In this document: positions 1 through 8,792 of the stretch, piece after piece
Position numbering within the stretch: position 1 is the stretch's first letter
How the letters are laid out: each line of letters opens with the position of its first letter
Assembly (NCBI GenBank): GCA_937911865.1
Contig: CALDSK010000097.1
Coordinates: 1-64,000 of the forward strand
Source of the DNA: an uncultured Synechococcus sp.
Lineage (GTDB): Bacteria; Cyanobacteriota; Cyanobacteriia; Phormidesmidales; Phormidesmidaceae
Direction of reading: 5' to 3'
DNA length: 64,000 nt
Notes under the pieces: model-generated
Told to the model about the DNA's origin: nothing
The model's input: the letters and a program-made list of their open reading frames with translations, nothing else
Databases searched by the model: none
Made by a program: the position numbers and the translations under genes

Positions 1-2
1 TC

Positions 3-626
3 GGTGAATCGGGCGATGACCGCATCGTGGCGAAAGCAGGCAACGACATTTTGACCGGAGGTGACGGCAACGACCGGCTCCTCGGTGGTGAGGGCAATGA
101 CACTATAGTTGCAGGAGATGGTGACGATCGGCTCATTGGGGGCAGTGGTGCCGATATGCTGCGAGGCGATCGCGACAATGACCGGCTTATTGGCGGCGAC
201 GGCAACGACATCCTATCCGGTGGGAAGGGCGACGATACACTTATCGGTGGCGAGCAAAACGATATCCTTTTAGGCGATGCTGGCAACGATAGATTAAACG
301 GTGGTAGCGATAACGATCAGCTATTGGGTGGTGCGGGTGACGACATCTTGATTGGTGGCAAGGGCAACGATCGTCTAGCTGGCGGTGCAGGGAACGATAT
401 TCTTGTAGGGGGCAGCGGTAGGGATATTTTTGTTCTCTCAGGCAGTGCAGGTACAGATATTGTCCGAGATTTTGACTTGCGCGCAGACCGCATTGCCCTA
501 GAGGGCATCAGCCTTGGACAGATTACGCTTAATCGCGATCGCAATACCGTCTCAATTGAGAAAAACAATAGAATATTGGCAGTCATTCAAGGGATTACGG
601 AACTAAAAGCCAATAGCTTCGTGTAG
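3..626 (+). CDS. RTX (hemolysin-type) calcium-binding repeat protein, C-terminal part
   Basis: The reading frame is open to the left edge, so the true start lies outside the window; the GTG at 27 is internal. About sixteen tandem nonapeptides of the form GGxGNDxLx run from the edge to about codon 145. In RTX proteins these bind Ca2+ and form a parallel beta-roll. A non-repetitive C-terminal segment of about 65 residues follows (DIVRDFDLRADRIAL and onward), typical of cyanobacterial RTX proteins exported by type I secretion, where the uncleaved C-terminus acts as the signal. The protein is therefore probably extracellular. The catalytic or adhesive part, if any, would lie upstream. Several repeats are degenerate (RGDRDND, IGGEQND), which is common at the ends of RTX blocks. 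Function beyond Ca2+ binding cannot be stated. Confidence 0.9.
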   Translation, partial: GESGDDRIVAKAGNDILTGGDGNDRLLGGEGNDTIVAGDGDDRLIGGSGADMLRGDRDNDRLIGGDGNDILSGGKGDDTLIGGEQNDILLGDAGNDRLNGGSDNDQLLGGAGDDILIGGKGNDRLAGGAGNDILVGGSGRDIFVLSGSAGTDIVRDFDLRADRIALEGISLGQITLNRDRNTVSIEKNNRILAVIQGITELKANSFV

Positions 627-638
627 CAATCAACAGAA

Positions 639-2171
639 TTATTCACCAGGCCAGTCAAGAGGCTTCTCTGCAGCGATCGGCAAGGTCTCTTCAATATATT
701 TCTTCTTTTTATACGGAGTTCTTTTAAAAGTCTGATCTTTCTGCTTGTTTCTAGAAGCATCAGGCACTAGAGAAAGCTGCCGATTACCTACATTTTCTGC
801 TTCTTTTGGCTGTTGCCGCCGCCGTCGAGAGACGCCTTCTTCGCTGGTTTGTTCGGCCACAACCTCATACAGCAAGGCGACTTTGCCATCGCTGCCCTTA
901 CGCAATACCCGGCCCAATCGCTGAATGTACTCTCGGGTAGAGCCTGTACCCGAGAGTAAAATCGCAACTCTCGCATCGGGTACGTCCACACCCTCATTCA
1001 GGACATGAGAGACCACAATGGCACTGTAGCCACCTTCTCGAAACTTTTGCAGAATGTTGTGCCGCTCTTTGACCGGCGTTTGATGAGTGATAGCAGGAAT
1101 CAGAAAGTCCTGAGAGATTTTGTAAACGGTTGCATTGTCGTTAGTGAAGATAATCGTGCGCTCAGGGTAGTGCTGAGTCAGTAGCTTTTCGAGCAGAGAG
1201 AGCTTACCGGCAGTGCCCAAAGCAATATTTTTTGCTTCTCGGTGGGCTAGCATTGCTCGCCTGCCCGCCGCCGACTTAGCGCTGGCCTGCACAAATCGCT
1301 GCCAGCCCTGGGCACTGCTCAGCCAAATATTCGACGCCTTTAAGAAGGCATTTCGCTGTTCTTGAAGCTGGGTATAGCGAGTTCTCTCCGCCTCGCTCAG
1401 TTTCACCTTCAGCTGCACCACCTGATAGGGTGCCAACGCCGTTCCGGACAGCTCTGCCGCCGTACGCCGATATACAATTGGACCAAGCAGAGTGTCTAAA
1501 TCTTCGTGTTTACCGTCTGTACGCTCGGGTGTTGCGGTTAGGCCCAAACGATAGGGCGCAATGGAGTACTCAGCAATGCTGCGATGAAAGTCACTGGGTA
1601 AATGATGGCATTCATCGCAGATGAGCAGTGCGTATTGACTACCTAGATCTTCAGCATAGATTGAGGCGCTATCGTAGGTGGCGACCAAGATAGGGGTGCG
1701 ATCGCGCGACCCACCGCCAAGCAGCCCTACCTCTACACCTGGAAACGCATCCTCCAAATCTGCGTACCACTGATGCATCAAGTCTAGTGTTGGCACCGTA
1801 ATCAGCGTCCGCCGTGGCGTTGCGGCCATAACCATCTGCGCCAGATAGGTTTTACCAGCGGCGGTTGGCAACACAACAACCCCACGGCGCTCGCCTTGCT
1901 TCCAGGCAGTCAAAGCCTCCTGCTGATGCGCATAGGGCGTCAGCGTCAAATTGCCCTGCAAATCCAAAGGCTCAAACGCCTGCACTTTGTCTTCAAAGCG
2001 GACACCGTCAGCCTTGAGCGCACTCACCAGCAGCCTATATTGATCCGCAGGCACTCGAAATCGCTCAATCCGGTCATCCCAAACCGCATAGTCAATCCAC
2101 GCCTTTCCTCGCGGCGGCGGATGTAACACTAGCGTGCCTCGGTCAAACTTCAGCGTTGGCACTCTAGCCAT
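639..2171 (-). CDS. Superfamily II DNA/RNA helicase (XPB/SSL2-like DEAH-type)
   Basis: A 510-residue SF2 helicase of the COG1061 type. Visible motifs are a Q-motif-like YAHQQEAL near 80-87, Walker A PTAAGKT at 102-108, motif II DECHH at 186-190, motif III LTATPER at 211-217, and motif VI QRLGRVLRKG near 418-426 in the second RecA fold. The first 75 residues have no motif I recognise, and the tail after about 445 is basic and low-complexity. Such proteins couple ATP hydrolysis to duplex unwinding; the DECHH box and the compact RecA pair are close to archaeal and eukaryotic XPB. It converges with the RTX gene only 12 bp away. No nuclease or methylase partner lies beside it, so a role in repair is a family-based inference rather than part of a restriction system. 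Confidence 0.85.
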   Translation of the reverse strand: MARVPTLKFDRGTLVLHPPPRGKAWIDYAVWDDRIERFRVPADQYRLLVSALKADGVRFEDKVQAFEPLDLQGNLTLTPYAHQQEALTAWKQGERRGVVVLPTAAGKTYLAQMVMAATPRRTLITVPTLDLMHQWYADLEDAFPGVEVGLLGGGSRDRTPILVATYDSASIYAEDLGSQYALLICDECHHLPSDFHRSIAEYSIAPYRLGLTATPERTDGKHEDLDTLLGPIVYRRTAAELSGTALAPYQVVQLKVKLSEAERTRYTQLQEQRNAFLKASNIWLSSAQGWQRFVQASAKSAAGRRAMLAHREAKNIALGTAGKLSLLEKLLTQHYPERTIIFTNDNATVYKISQDFLIPAITHQTPVKERHNILQKFREGGYSAIVVSHVLNEGVDVPDARVAILLSGTGSTREYIQRLGRVLRKGSDGKVALLYEVVAEQTSEEGVSRRRRQQPKEAENVGNRQLSLVPDASRNKQKDQTFKRTPYKKKKYIEETLPIAAEKPLDWPGE

Positions 2172-2258
2172 AAATCAGCAGCTGTTAGGGTCTGCCCTCA
2201 GCATAGCGGTTGAGACAAAATCAACTCAAGCACTACCCCAAACAGATACTGACCACTC

Positions 2259-3215
2259 CTAATCAGAGCGTGTCTTCAACCAAGCGTATAAATCATCCAA
2301 CCCAGAGAAATCTAACAGGTCTGTGCTCAAGGCTTCCAAGCTTTCGAGAGACATCGCGCTGACAGCAGATTGAGTCTTTTCTGGCAAAGCACCGAAGCGC
2401 TTATTTAACAACCGAATAACCAAGCTGACAGTAGCATCTCCACGCCCCTCTTCGCGCCCTTCTTCGCGCCCCTCTTCGCGCCCTTCTTCTCTTGAGGTAT
2501 CCACTACGTTTTTGAGATCTCGGTAGTACTTTAAGCTATCTTCGTAAGCATTTTGCTCATCGGGCGAGAAGTTAGCGATTTCTGCTACTTCAAACAGCTG
2601 CCTGAATGTTCCCTCTTGCAACGATTGGGGAGGATCACCGATATCCGGCAAGTGCCTTAGCAAAAACAACCACTTATCAAAATGAGTTTCTAGCTGATCG
2701 ACGGTTTTCTTAAATTTTGGGAGCTCTAAATAAATAAATTTCAGCTTGTCGTAGAAGACTTCGCATCTTTGATTCTTCAGCTCAACCGTATGTAAGAGCG
2801 TGTCATCGTCTTTGTGATCGTCAAAGACAAAGTCTAAAACACCCACTGTATAAACAGAAGATAGCTGATAGTCCCATAAACCTTTCTGAGCCTGTTCTTG
2901 AATCGGAAAAGTTGAATAGTAAACGCTGAGGTCCTTGAAGAAGTTTTGCCTTGCCTTTTGAATCTCGACAATGAACCGTTCACCGCTTTCACTCTTGCAA
3001 TAAATATCGAAGATAGCTTTACGATCGAGGGCAGTATTGCCGATATGTTCACTGTTGCGATAGCTCAGATCGCTGATAGTGTGGCGTTTTGGCAAAATAA
3101 CGTTCAAAAAATCAATCAGCAGTGCTTTATTTGGCTCTGTGCCAAACAACCTTTTAAAACCAAAATCGGTTAGCGGATTGATGTACCTTTCCTGACTTAA
3201 TCGACGACCAAACAT
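2259..3215 (-). CDS. Rpn-family PD-(D/E)XK nuclease / putative transposase, with DUF4351-like tail
   Basis: A 318-residue protein opening with the INPLTDFGFKRLFG signature of the Rpn / PDDEXK_2 family (recombination-promoting nuclease). The catalytic core is visible as FDIYC followed by FIVEIQ, the D...ExQ form of the PD-(D/E)XK fold, near residues 70-85. The C-terminal 55 residues (SLVIRLLNKRFG to LDDLYAWL) match the DUF4351 pattern often attached to these proteins in cyanobacteria. Between them lies a perfect REEG tetrapeptide run of four units, encoded by a 12-bp DNA repeat at about 2448-2495, which probably forms a charged helix linker. Despite the transposase name there are no terminal inverted repeats or target duplications around it. 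The family promotes RecA-independent recombination in E. coli; the cellular role here is unknown. Confidence 0.85.
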   Translation of the reverse strand: MFGRRLSQERYINPLTDFGFKRLFGTEPNKALLIDFLNVILPKRHTISDLSYRNSEHIGNTALDRKAIFDIYCKSESGERFIVEIQKARQNFFKDLSVYYSTFPIQEQAQKGLWDYQLSSVYTVGVLDFVFDDHKDDDTLLHTVELKNQRCEVFYDKLKFIYLELPKFKKTVDQLETHFDKWLFLLRHLPDIGDPPQSLQEGTFRQLFEVAEIANFSPDEQNAYEDSLKYYRDLKNVVDTSREEGREEGREEGREEGRGDATVSLVIRLLNKRFGALPEKTQSAVSAMSLESLEALSTDLLDFSGLDDLYAWLKTRSD

Positions 3216-3312
3216 CCACAGTATCTCCCTTTAGCTGACGCCTTCGCTCAGCCTAACAAACTTTCACTAAGGTCTTTTTTGGCCAAGACTTTGTCCAAGA
3301 CCTTATGCCTGA

Positions 3313-4170
3313 TTACTCGCCAAGAATCTTAGAAATTCTAGGATGACTCCGTACAGGTTCGAAGTTCGTATCGTTGCGGGCCATCAGGCTATAAATGCTT
3401 GGATGCAGCTGAACCGCCTGGCTCAAATGAATCGCACAGGCTTCTGGGTTATCTAACAGCGCATAGCTAGAGGCAATACCGTACCAGGCATTCGGATTCG
3501 GCACTCGATGCTTCAAAGACTCCCAAAAGCTCTCTAACGCGCCCTGATACTTAAAGCATCGGTTCAGCAAAGTTCCACGATAGTTCCAGGCATAGTGACA
3601 GCTGGACTTAAGCTCAGTAACTTTTTCTAAGCTTTTGATGGCGGGCTGCACCTGCTCTAGCGCAGCCTGAGCCAGTGAGCGGTTATACCAGGTGTGGTAC
3701 TTGCTACTGTCAATAGCGATCGCCTTGTCAAAACTCTCCAGCGCATTCTCATACTGCTCTAGCTTCAACAGCGCTCGGCCTCGGTTGTACCAAATTTTGT
3801 CATCGCCTGGGTCGCAAATCGTTGCGTGATTGAAGCTGTCAACAGCTGAGGGGTACAGTCTCAGCTCGGCTTTTGCAACGCCCTGCCCTTGCCAGGCTTT
3901 TGCATTAGTAGGATTTAACCGCAGCACCTGCCGAAAATCTTGCAGCGCTGTTTCAAATTCGCGCATCTGCATGTGCGATTGCGCCCTGTAGTACCATGCC
4001 TTTTCGTTTTCTGAATTCGCTGCGATCGCCCGATCAAACTGCTCAATCGCTCCACTGTAGTTACCCATACTGTGCAGCACAAAGCCTTTCTTCAGTAAAG
4101 CCTTTATCCGCTGCATTTGATTGGGAGAGTCAACCGAAAATTCATCAGTACTGTAAGCAGAAATAGCCAC
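3313..4170 (-). CDS. Tetratricopeptide repeat protein
   Basis: A 285-residue protein starting at a GTG. At least six TPR units are readable from about residue 20 to 235, for example GNYSGAIEQFDRAIAANSEN, then units based on AWYYRAQSHMQ, KAWQGQGVAKAEL, IWYNRGRALLKL and WYNRSLAQAAL. There is no signal peptide or membrane segment, so it is probably a cytoplasmic scaffold. The last 45 residues are non-repetitive. It is divergent from aspartase across about 140 bp. Partners cannot be inferred from the neighbours. Confidence 0.8.
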   Translation of the reverse strand: MAISAYSTDEFSVDSPNQMQRIKALLKKGFVLHSMGNYSGAIEQFDRAIAANSENEKAWYYRAQSHMQMREFETALQDFRQVLRLNPTNAKAWQGQGVAKAELRLYPSAVDSFNHATICDPGDDKIWYNRGRALLKLEQYENALESFDKAIAIDSSKYHTWYNRSLAQAALEQVQPAIKSLEKVTELKSSCHYAWNYRGTLLNRCFKYQGALESFWESLKHRVPNPNAWYGIASSYALLDNPEACAIHLSQAVQLHPSIYSLMARNDTNFEPVRSHPRISKILGE

Positions 4171-4310
4171 GGCTCATCATTTACTAGCAACCAAACCCAG
4201 CAAGTACCCTGACATACTCTGCGGGCTGTGCTAAGTATGCCCGGCTGTGACTATGCTCAGCTAAACTACAAAACGTCCCTCCAGAATTCAAAGCGTTGAA
4301 GGTATCCGCT

Positions 4311-5726
4311 ATGACCAAAGCAGCATCGAGTGTTCGTATTGAGAAAGATTCGATGGGCGAACTTGAGATTCCAAATGATGTCTACTATGGCATCCAGACG
4401 CTGCGAGCTATTCAGAATTTTCCGATTAGTGGCCTAAAGCCACTGGCGACCTACATAGATGCCTGCTTGCTGATCAAGCAAGCCACTGCCCTAGCGAATA
4501 AAGAACTTGGCTGCATTCCTACAGATATCGGCGATGCCATTGTTCAAGCGACTAACGAAATTCTCAATGGCAATCTGCGCGACCAGTTCGTCGTAGATGT
4601 CTATCAAGCGGGTGCGGGCACCTCCCACCATATGAATGTCAATGAAGTGCTCGCCAACCGAGCGCTAGAAATATTAGGAGACCAAAAGGGTAACTACAAC
4701 CGCGTCAGCCCTAACGACCACGTAAACTACGGCCAGTCCACAAACGATGTCATTCCTACCGCGATTCGAGTCGGCGGCATTCTGGCATTAGAGCATTCGC
4801 TCTATCCAGCGTTGGAAAGTGCGCTGGTTACCCTCAGCATTAAGGCCACAGAGTTTGAGGATGTAGTTCGCTCAGGCCGCACCCATATGCAAGATGCGGT
4901 TCCGGTTCGTTTGGGTGAGGGCTTTCGCGCCTGGGAGCATATTCTCACCGGACATCAAGAACGGATCAAAGCTGCTGCTGCTGAACTAGCCGTCTTGGGC
5001 ATTGGTGGCAGCGCCACTGGCACCGGGCTCAACACTCATCCGAAGTATCGCTTCCGCGTCTGCGAAATTCTAACCGACTCACTCAAGCAACCCATTACCA
5101 GTGCCCCACACCTAATGGCCGCGATGCAAAGCATGGCCCCCTTTGTCGCCGTTAGCAGCGCCCTGCGCAATCTCGCTCAAGACCTTGTAAAAATCTCTCA
5201 TGACCTACGATTGCTTGATTCTGGCCCCAAAACAGGCTTAAAAGAGATTCAGCTGCCCGCTGTGCAGCCAGGATCCTCAATCATGCCAGGCAAATACAAT
5301 CCGGTGATGGCTGAAATGACATCAATGGTGTGCTTTCAAGTAATGGGCTATGACCAGGCGATCGCACTCGCGGCCCAAGCCGGTCAGCTAGAACTCAACG
5401 TAATGATGCCACTGATTGCCTACGACCTCATTCATAGCATTGAGATCCTTGGCAATACAGTGCAGGCGCTAGATGAAAAATGCTTACAGGGAATTACCGC
5501 CTTTCCAGAGCGATGCGCTGGTTATGCAGAAGGCAGTTTGGCGCTGGTAACCGCGTTGAATACACACATTGGATATTTGAACGCGGCTGCGATCGCAAAG
5601 GAATCTCTTGAAACCGGCAAACCGCTCCGTCAGCTCGTCCTAGAACACAACCTCATGGACGAAGCCATCCTAAACGAAGTGCTTGATTTACAAAAGATGA
5701 GCAGTGTTATGTCAGCAAAGGATTAA
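4311..5726 (+). CDS. aspA: Aspartate ammonia-lyase (aspartase)
   Basis: A 471-residue member of the fumarase/aspartase superfamily, catalysing reversible L-aspartate to fumarate plus ammonia. The superfamily signature GSSIMPGKYNPV lies near residues 321-332 and the flexible catalytic Ser loop is intact. Upstream are SHHMNVNEVLANRALE, NDHVNYGQSTNDV and GRTHMQDAVPVRLG, which line the substrate site. The N-terminal RIEKDSMGELEIPNDVYYGIQTLRA is more aspartase-like than fumarase-like (class II fumarases typically read ETDTFG). The frame extends to a TTG at 4296, but the ATG at 4311 gives the normal family N-terminus. HHMNVNEV replaces the common TNMNTNEV, a small variation seen among distant aspartases. 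Fumarase is the alternative. The gene appears monocistronic. Confidence 0.85.
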   Translation: MTKAASSVRIEKDSMGELEIPNDVYYGIQTLRAIQNFPISGLKPLATYIDACLLIKQATALANKELGCIPTDIGDAIVQATNEILNGNLRDQFVVDVYQAGAGTSHHMNVNEVLANRALEILGDQKGNYNRVSPNDHVNYGQSTNDVIPTAIRVGGILALEHSLYPALESALVTLSIKATEFEDVVRSGRTHMQDAVPVRLGEGFRAWEHILTGHQERIKAAAAELAVLGIGGSATGTGLNTHPKYRFRVCEILTDSLKQPITSAPHLMAAMQSMAPFVAVSSALRNLAQDLVKISHDLRLLDSGPKTGLKEIQLPAVQPGSSIMPGKYNPVMAEMTSMVCFQVMGYDQAIALAAQAGQLELNVMMPLIAYDLIHSIEILGNTVQALDEKCLQGITAFPERCAGYAEGSLALVTALNTHIGYLNAAAIAKESLETGKPLRQLVLEHNLMDEAILNEVLDLQKMSSVMSAKD

Positions 5727-6013
5727 TACAAATTACTGCTCAGCAGTATCGCCTAAGCCCTTCGCAAAAACATCAATAGCCAGTTTCTCAAGCTGCACTA
5801 CGGCCGTTTCTTTAGCTTTTGGGATTCAGAATGCCCAACTATCGAAGCTAAAAATTATCGGCTGCTAGCCTGATAAAAACCACTGCAATAGAGCTAATAT
5901 TGACAAACAAGAAAAGTGCCTATGACACCTGTTAGCAAGATTTAGATTAGCAAGATTCAGACGCGCCATAAAAGCTGGTCCAGCTAGATACACGTTATTT
6001 CTTTTCCTCCTCT
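5727..6013. other. Intergenic stretch with a possible gene-remnant tail on the minus strand
   Basis: No full gene is visible between aspA and the SWIM-protein gene. On the minus strand about 5735-5830 encodes a stop-terminated stretch of roughly 30 coding-like residues ending in FAKGLGDTAEQ. An in-frame stop precedes it and there is no convincing start, so it may be the decayed end of an older gene. No terminator hairpin was found here. Confidence 0.25.
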
Positions 6014-6889
6014 ATGACTTACTCAACCCCGCAACCTCCAGCAGCACAAGAAGATGCCTGGTGGGTACAGCAATGGGTAGATTTGCTCAACTCTTACCGC
6101 TTCAAGAAGCGCCTAGAGCGCGGTCGCAATTACGCTCGCCAAGGCAACATTCTTGGCCTAGAATTCAAAGATTCTAAAGTCTATGCAACGGTGCAAGGCA
6201 CTGCTAGCGAGCCCTACCAGCTGTCTATCTGGATAGAGCGCTTCACCGATGAAGACTGGGGCTTTGTAATCAACACACTGGGAGAGAAAGCGCTCTATTC
6301 GGCCCAGCTGCTGGCAGGCGTTATGCCTGATTCTATCGAAGCGGTCTTTACTTCCAATGGCCTTAGCCTTTTCCCGTTCACGCTGGCAGATGTGAACTCA
6401 AAATGTAGCTGCCCCGACCCTAAAAACCCTTGCAAGCATATTGCCGCAGTCTACTACCAGCTAGGAGACTTTTTTAGAGAAGATCCTTTCGTACTCTTTC
6501 AGCTCCGGGGCCGAACCAAAGAACAGATTCTTGAAGCCTTACGTCAGCAGCGACAACAGGCGATCGGAGAAATTGTTGAAGGAAGTAATAAAACAGAAGA
6601 AAAAGTCTCTTCAGCAGCTGCGAAAGAAGACAATTTGACACCAGAAAACGTTGCTGTAAAGAACGTGGCAGTAGAGAAGATTCCGGCAAGCGTAGCGATT
6701 GAATCCTTCTGGCAGTACGACGACCCTATCGATCCATCACTGGTCGTTATCACCCCCGCAGAGCAAACTGTGCTAGAGGTGATTGGCGATATGCCGCTAG
6801 CGGCCACCGAAGCGCAAGTCGTGATGGAGCATTTCAAAACGCTCTATCAAACGGTTGCTCAGCAGGCGATGATCACCGCTCTTAGCTGA
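6014..6889 (+). CDS. SWIM zinc-finger domain protein
   Basis: A 291-residue protein with a SWIM-type Zn motif CxCx(n)CxH: Cys131, Cys133, Cys140 and His142 in CSCPDPKNPCKHIAAVYY. SWIM domains mediate DNA or protein binding and are often found in, or encoded beside, SNF2-type helicases; here no SNF2 gene is adjacent. The N-terminal 120 residues (WVDLLNSYRFKKRLERGRNYA and onward) resemble the conserved segment that precedes SWIM domains in bacterial proteins of this group. The C-terminal 130 residues are low-complexity and charged. The ATG at 6014 is the first in frame; the bases before it are pyrimidine-rich and carry no Shine-Dalgarno sequence. Role unknown, nucleic-acid binding likely. Confidence 0.8.
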   Translation: MTYSTPQPPAAQEDAWWVQQWVDLLNSYRFKKRLERGRNYARQGNILGLEFKDSKVYATVQGTASEPYQLSIWIERFTDEDWGFVINTLGEKALYSAQLLAGVMPDSIEAVFTSNGLSLFPFTLADVNSKCSCPDPKNPCKHIAAVYYQLGDFFREDPFVLFQLRGRTKEQILEALRQQRQQAIGEIVEGSNKTEEKVSSAAAKEDNLTPENVAVKNVAVEKIPASVAIESFWQYDDPIDPSLVVITPAEQTVLEVIGDMPLAATEAQVVMEHFKTLYQTVAQQAMITALS

Positions 6890-6905
6890 ATCCTATCGCT
6901 GAATC

Positions 6906-6924
6906 CTATGCTCTTTCAGCATAG
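6906..6924 (+). terminator. Weak hairpin after the SWIM gene
   Basis: CTATGCT and AGCATAG pair across a 5-base CTTTC loop, 16 bp after the SWIM stop codon. There is no T-run after it, so termination is only a possibility. The preceding bases carry a short direct repeat GCTGAATCCTAT. Confidence 0.3.
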
Positions 6925-6989
6925 ACGTATAGACTAGCCGCTAGGACCTTCGTAGCAAGCTTCATAACCAAAAGAAACTAGCCCACCAA

Positions 6990-7775
6990 CTAGCCCACCA
7001 TTGCCAGCAGTCGCCTCAAACCAGACCAGCCAATAAAGGTGTAGCCAATAGCTAGCAATAGGCTGCTAAGCGTTACGCGAATTGTTGCCTTCAAGGCTTC
7101 AGATCTTAGCTGAGAAGTCGCTTCGCTTTTTTGCTCACCAATGCGGATTTGCAGCTGTTCTTGTGCCTCGGTTGCCTGAGAGGTCAAAAAGCTATCTAGC
7201 TCTTGAGGGTTAGTGCGAAAGCGTTCAATTTGCTCCAGCTGAGCTTCGTCTAAGCTACCGCTATCCCTGGCAGCCTGTAGCTGAGCCTCGTCTTGCAGCA
7301 GGGCGTCGATCTGCGCCCTACGCTGAGATATATCGGCGTTTAGGCGAGTTTCGAGTTCGCTAGTGGCCTGCTCCGCATCGGTCTCTACCTGAGAGAGGGC
7401 ATCGCGGCTTTGGATGCGTACGTTATTAGGATGCAGCACAGTTGTCATCAAAAACGTAATACCTAACAGGCAAGAGAGCAAACAGGTCCAAAAGCGGGCA
7501 TCCATCGCCAGGCTAGAGCGCCGCGAACTTCTACCAATGCTGGTATCAATCCAATATCCTGTAAACAACAGCGCGATACCGACCAAGGGCACAATTCCTC
7601 TGTCTACCAGGCTAGTTACGGTCGCCAGCTGCCAGGCTCGATTGCCAAAGTCGGGCGGAAATAGCAGCGTTAAAAAGTCAATTAAGGCCGCTGCAATGGT
7701 AATCGCACCGACGAGTTTAAGTGAGATAGCCGCTAGTGGAGAGGGAACAAGCGTGTCTTTAGAAGAGGATGTCAT
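6990..7775 (-). CDS. HpsJ-like membrane protein with coiled coil
   Basis: A 261-residue integral membrane protein. Hydrophobic segments lie at about 15-40 (KLVGAITIAAALIDFLTLLF), 60-78, 90-112 and near the C-terminus (about 232-255). Between the third and fourth lies a long Glu/Gln-rich coiled coil of about 110 residues. The order of N-terminal membrane segments, with a conserved PPDFGNRAWQLATVTSLVDRG-like loop, matches proteins annotated HpsJ in cyanobacteria, where hps genes are tied to hormogonium polysaccharide secretion and motility. No other hps gene lies beside it, although a glycosyltransferase is next on the same strand. The family call rests on recall of the loop pattern and is moderate. 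Confidence 0.6.
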   Translation of the reverse strand: MTSSSKDTLVPSPLAAISLKLVGAITIAAALIDFLTLLFPPDFGNRAWQLATVTSLVDRGIVPLVGIALLFTGYWIDTSIGRSSRRSSLAMDARFWTCLLSCLLGITFLMTTVLHPNNVRIQSRDALSQVETDAEQATSELETRLNADISQRRAQIDALLQDEAQLQAARDSGSLDEAQLEQIERFRTNPQELDSFLTSQATEAQEQLQIRIGEQKSEATSQLRSEALKATIRVTLSSLLLAIGYTFIGWSGLRRLLAMVG

Positions 7776-7985
7776 AGGAATCTGGCAAGGTGCATTTTGG
7801 ATACACCATTTTGCCCCTTAGTGTCGTTAAAGTCAGCACGATTTCTCAACAAGAATAAATCAAAGTTGATGAATTGGCGACCGAGGCGACGCACAAATTA
7901 GCCATAACCAGACACAAGAGCATCGCTCGCCGGAGCGAATCGCCGTTAGTGCCACAAAATGTATAAAAGACGGGCGATCGCAATC

Positions 7986-8741
7986 TCAAAGCGAGCGTTC
8001 TTCCTCCGATCGTTCTGCCCCTGATGAGGGTGGCGCATAGCCTACATTGATTTGGCTTTTGCTTTCATAGAGCCGATTCAAGCGTTTGGGGTCAAGTTTG
8101 GCGTAATACATCACTTTAAGTAGCTGATTGATTAGCGCTTGGTAGTAGATGCCACGCTGCCGGAAACGGCGGGCGGATGTCGTGACTTTTCCAGGTGCGA
8201 TCGCAGCTTTACCCCGCTTGCCGAGCGCCATGCTCAACGCCGTATCCTCAAAAATATCCATATCCGGCACGCCGCCAATATCGACCAGCAAATCCTTTTG
8301 AGCAAAGATGCAGTGATCTAAATAAAGGATGTTTTGGCGCGATCGCATCCACGTTGAATACCATGACGTAAACTGCAACAGCCAATGATCAAAATCAAAG
8401 CCGTGCACGTACCCACCCCACGCGGCACCTTCACGCAGCACTGCCTCAGCTTGAATTAGGGCATCTTTGTCAGGCAGCAGTGTCGCCGGATGATGCAGCA
8501 GCACATACTCGCCACGGCTAGCGGCTATCCCGACATTCAACCGCTGAGCCCGATTAGTCGCATCGGTCTCAATAATTTCTACCTCAGAAAATTTCTGAAC
8601 TATTGCTAGCGTGTCATCGGTACTAGGGCTCACCACCGCGATCAGCTGTTTATCGCCTGCTTGCACACACAGATTTTCTAAAATCTTGGGTAGATAGCCA
8701 TGGCGCGATTCATTAAAACAAGGCAACACAACCGAGAACAT
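7986..8741 (-). CDS. Family 2 glycosyltransferase
   Basis: A 251-residue GT-A fold protein. The N-terminal FSVVLPCFNESRHGYLPKIL and the following beta strand with SPSTDDTLAIV match the nucleotide-sugar site of GT2 enzymes, and ATNRAQRLNVGIAASRGEYVLLHH fits the rSAM/selenodomain-associated GT2 subgroup. The usual metal-binding DxD (HADT in that subgroup) appears here as HHPAT, so metal binding may be altered. The acceptor side includes FEDTALSMALGKRGK, with the ED pair near residue 165. There is no membrane anchor. Donor and acceptor are unknown. It starts 51 bp from the divergent pgl gene. Confidence 0.75.
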   Translation of the reverse strand: MFSVVLPCFNESRHGYLPKILENLCVQAGDKQLIAVVSPSTDDTLAIVQKFSEVEIIETDATNRAQRLNVGIAASRGEYVLLHHPATLLPDKDALIQAEAVLREGAAWGGYVHGFDFDHWLLQFTSWYSTWMRSRQNILYLDHCIFAQKDLLVDIGGVPDMDIFEDTALSMALGKRGKAAIAPGKVTTSARRFRQRGIYYQALINQLLKVMYYAKLDPKRLNRLYESKSQINVGYAPPSSGAERSEEERSL

Positions 8742-8792
8742 AGCGAACTCACCCTTTAAGCTGCAATCACTGATATTAACGGAGATCTTCCC

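Noticed and set aside
2259..3215. Insertion sequence suggested by the transposase label of the Rpn family
   Set aside because: No terminal inverted repeats or target-site duplications were seen.
639..3215. A defence island made of the helicase and Rpn nuclease
   Set aside because: The two genes are separated by 87 bp with no shared motif, methylase or other defence gene, and both are common singly in cyanobacteria.
5735..5830. Small minus-strand gene downstream of aspA
   Set aside because: There is an in-frame stop before it and no start codon; at most a remnant.
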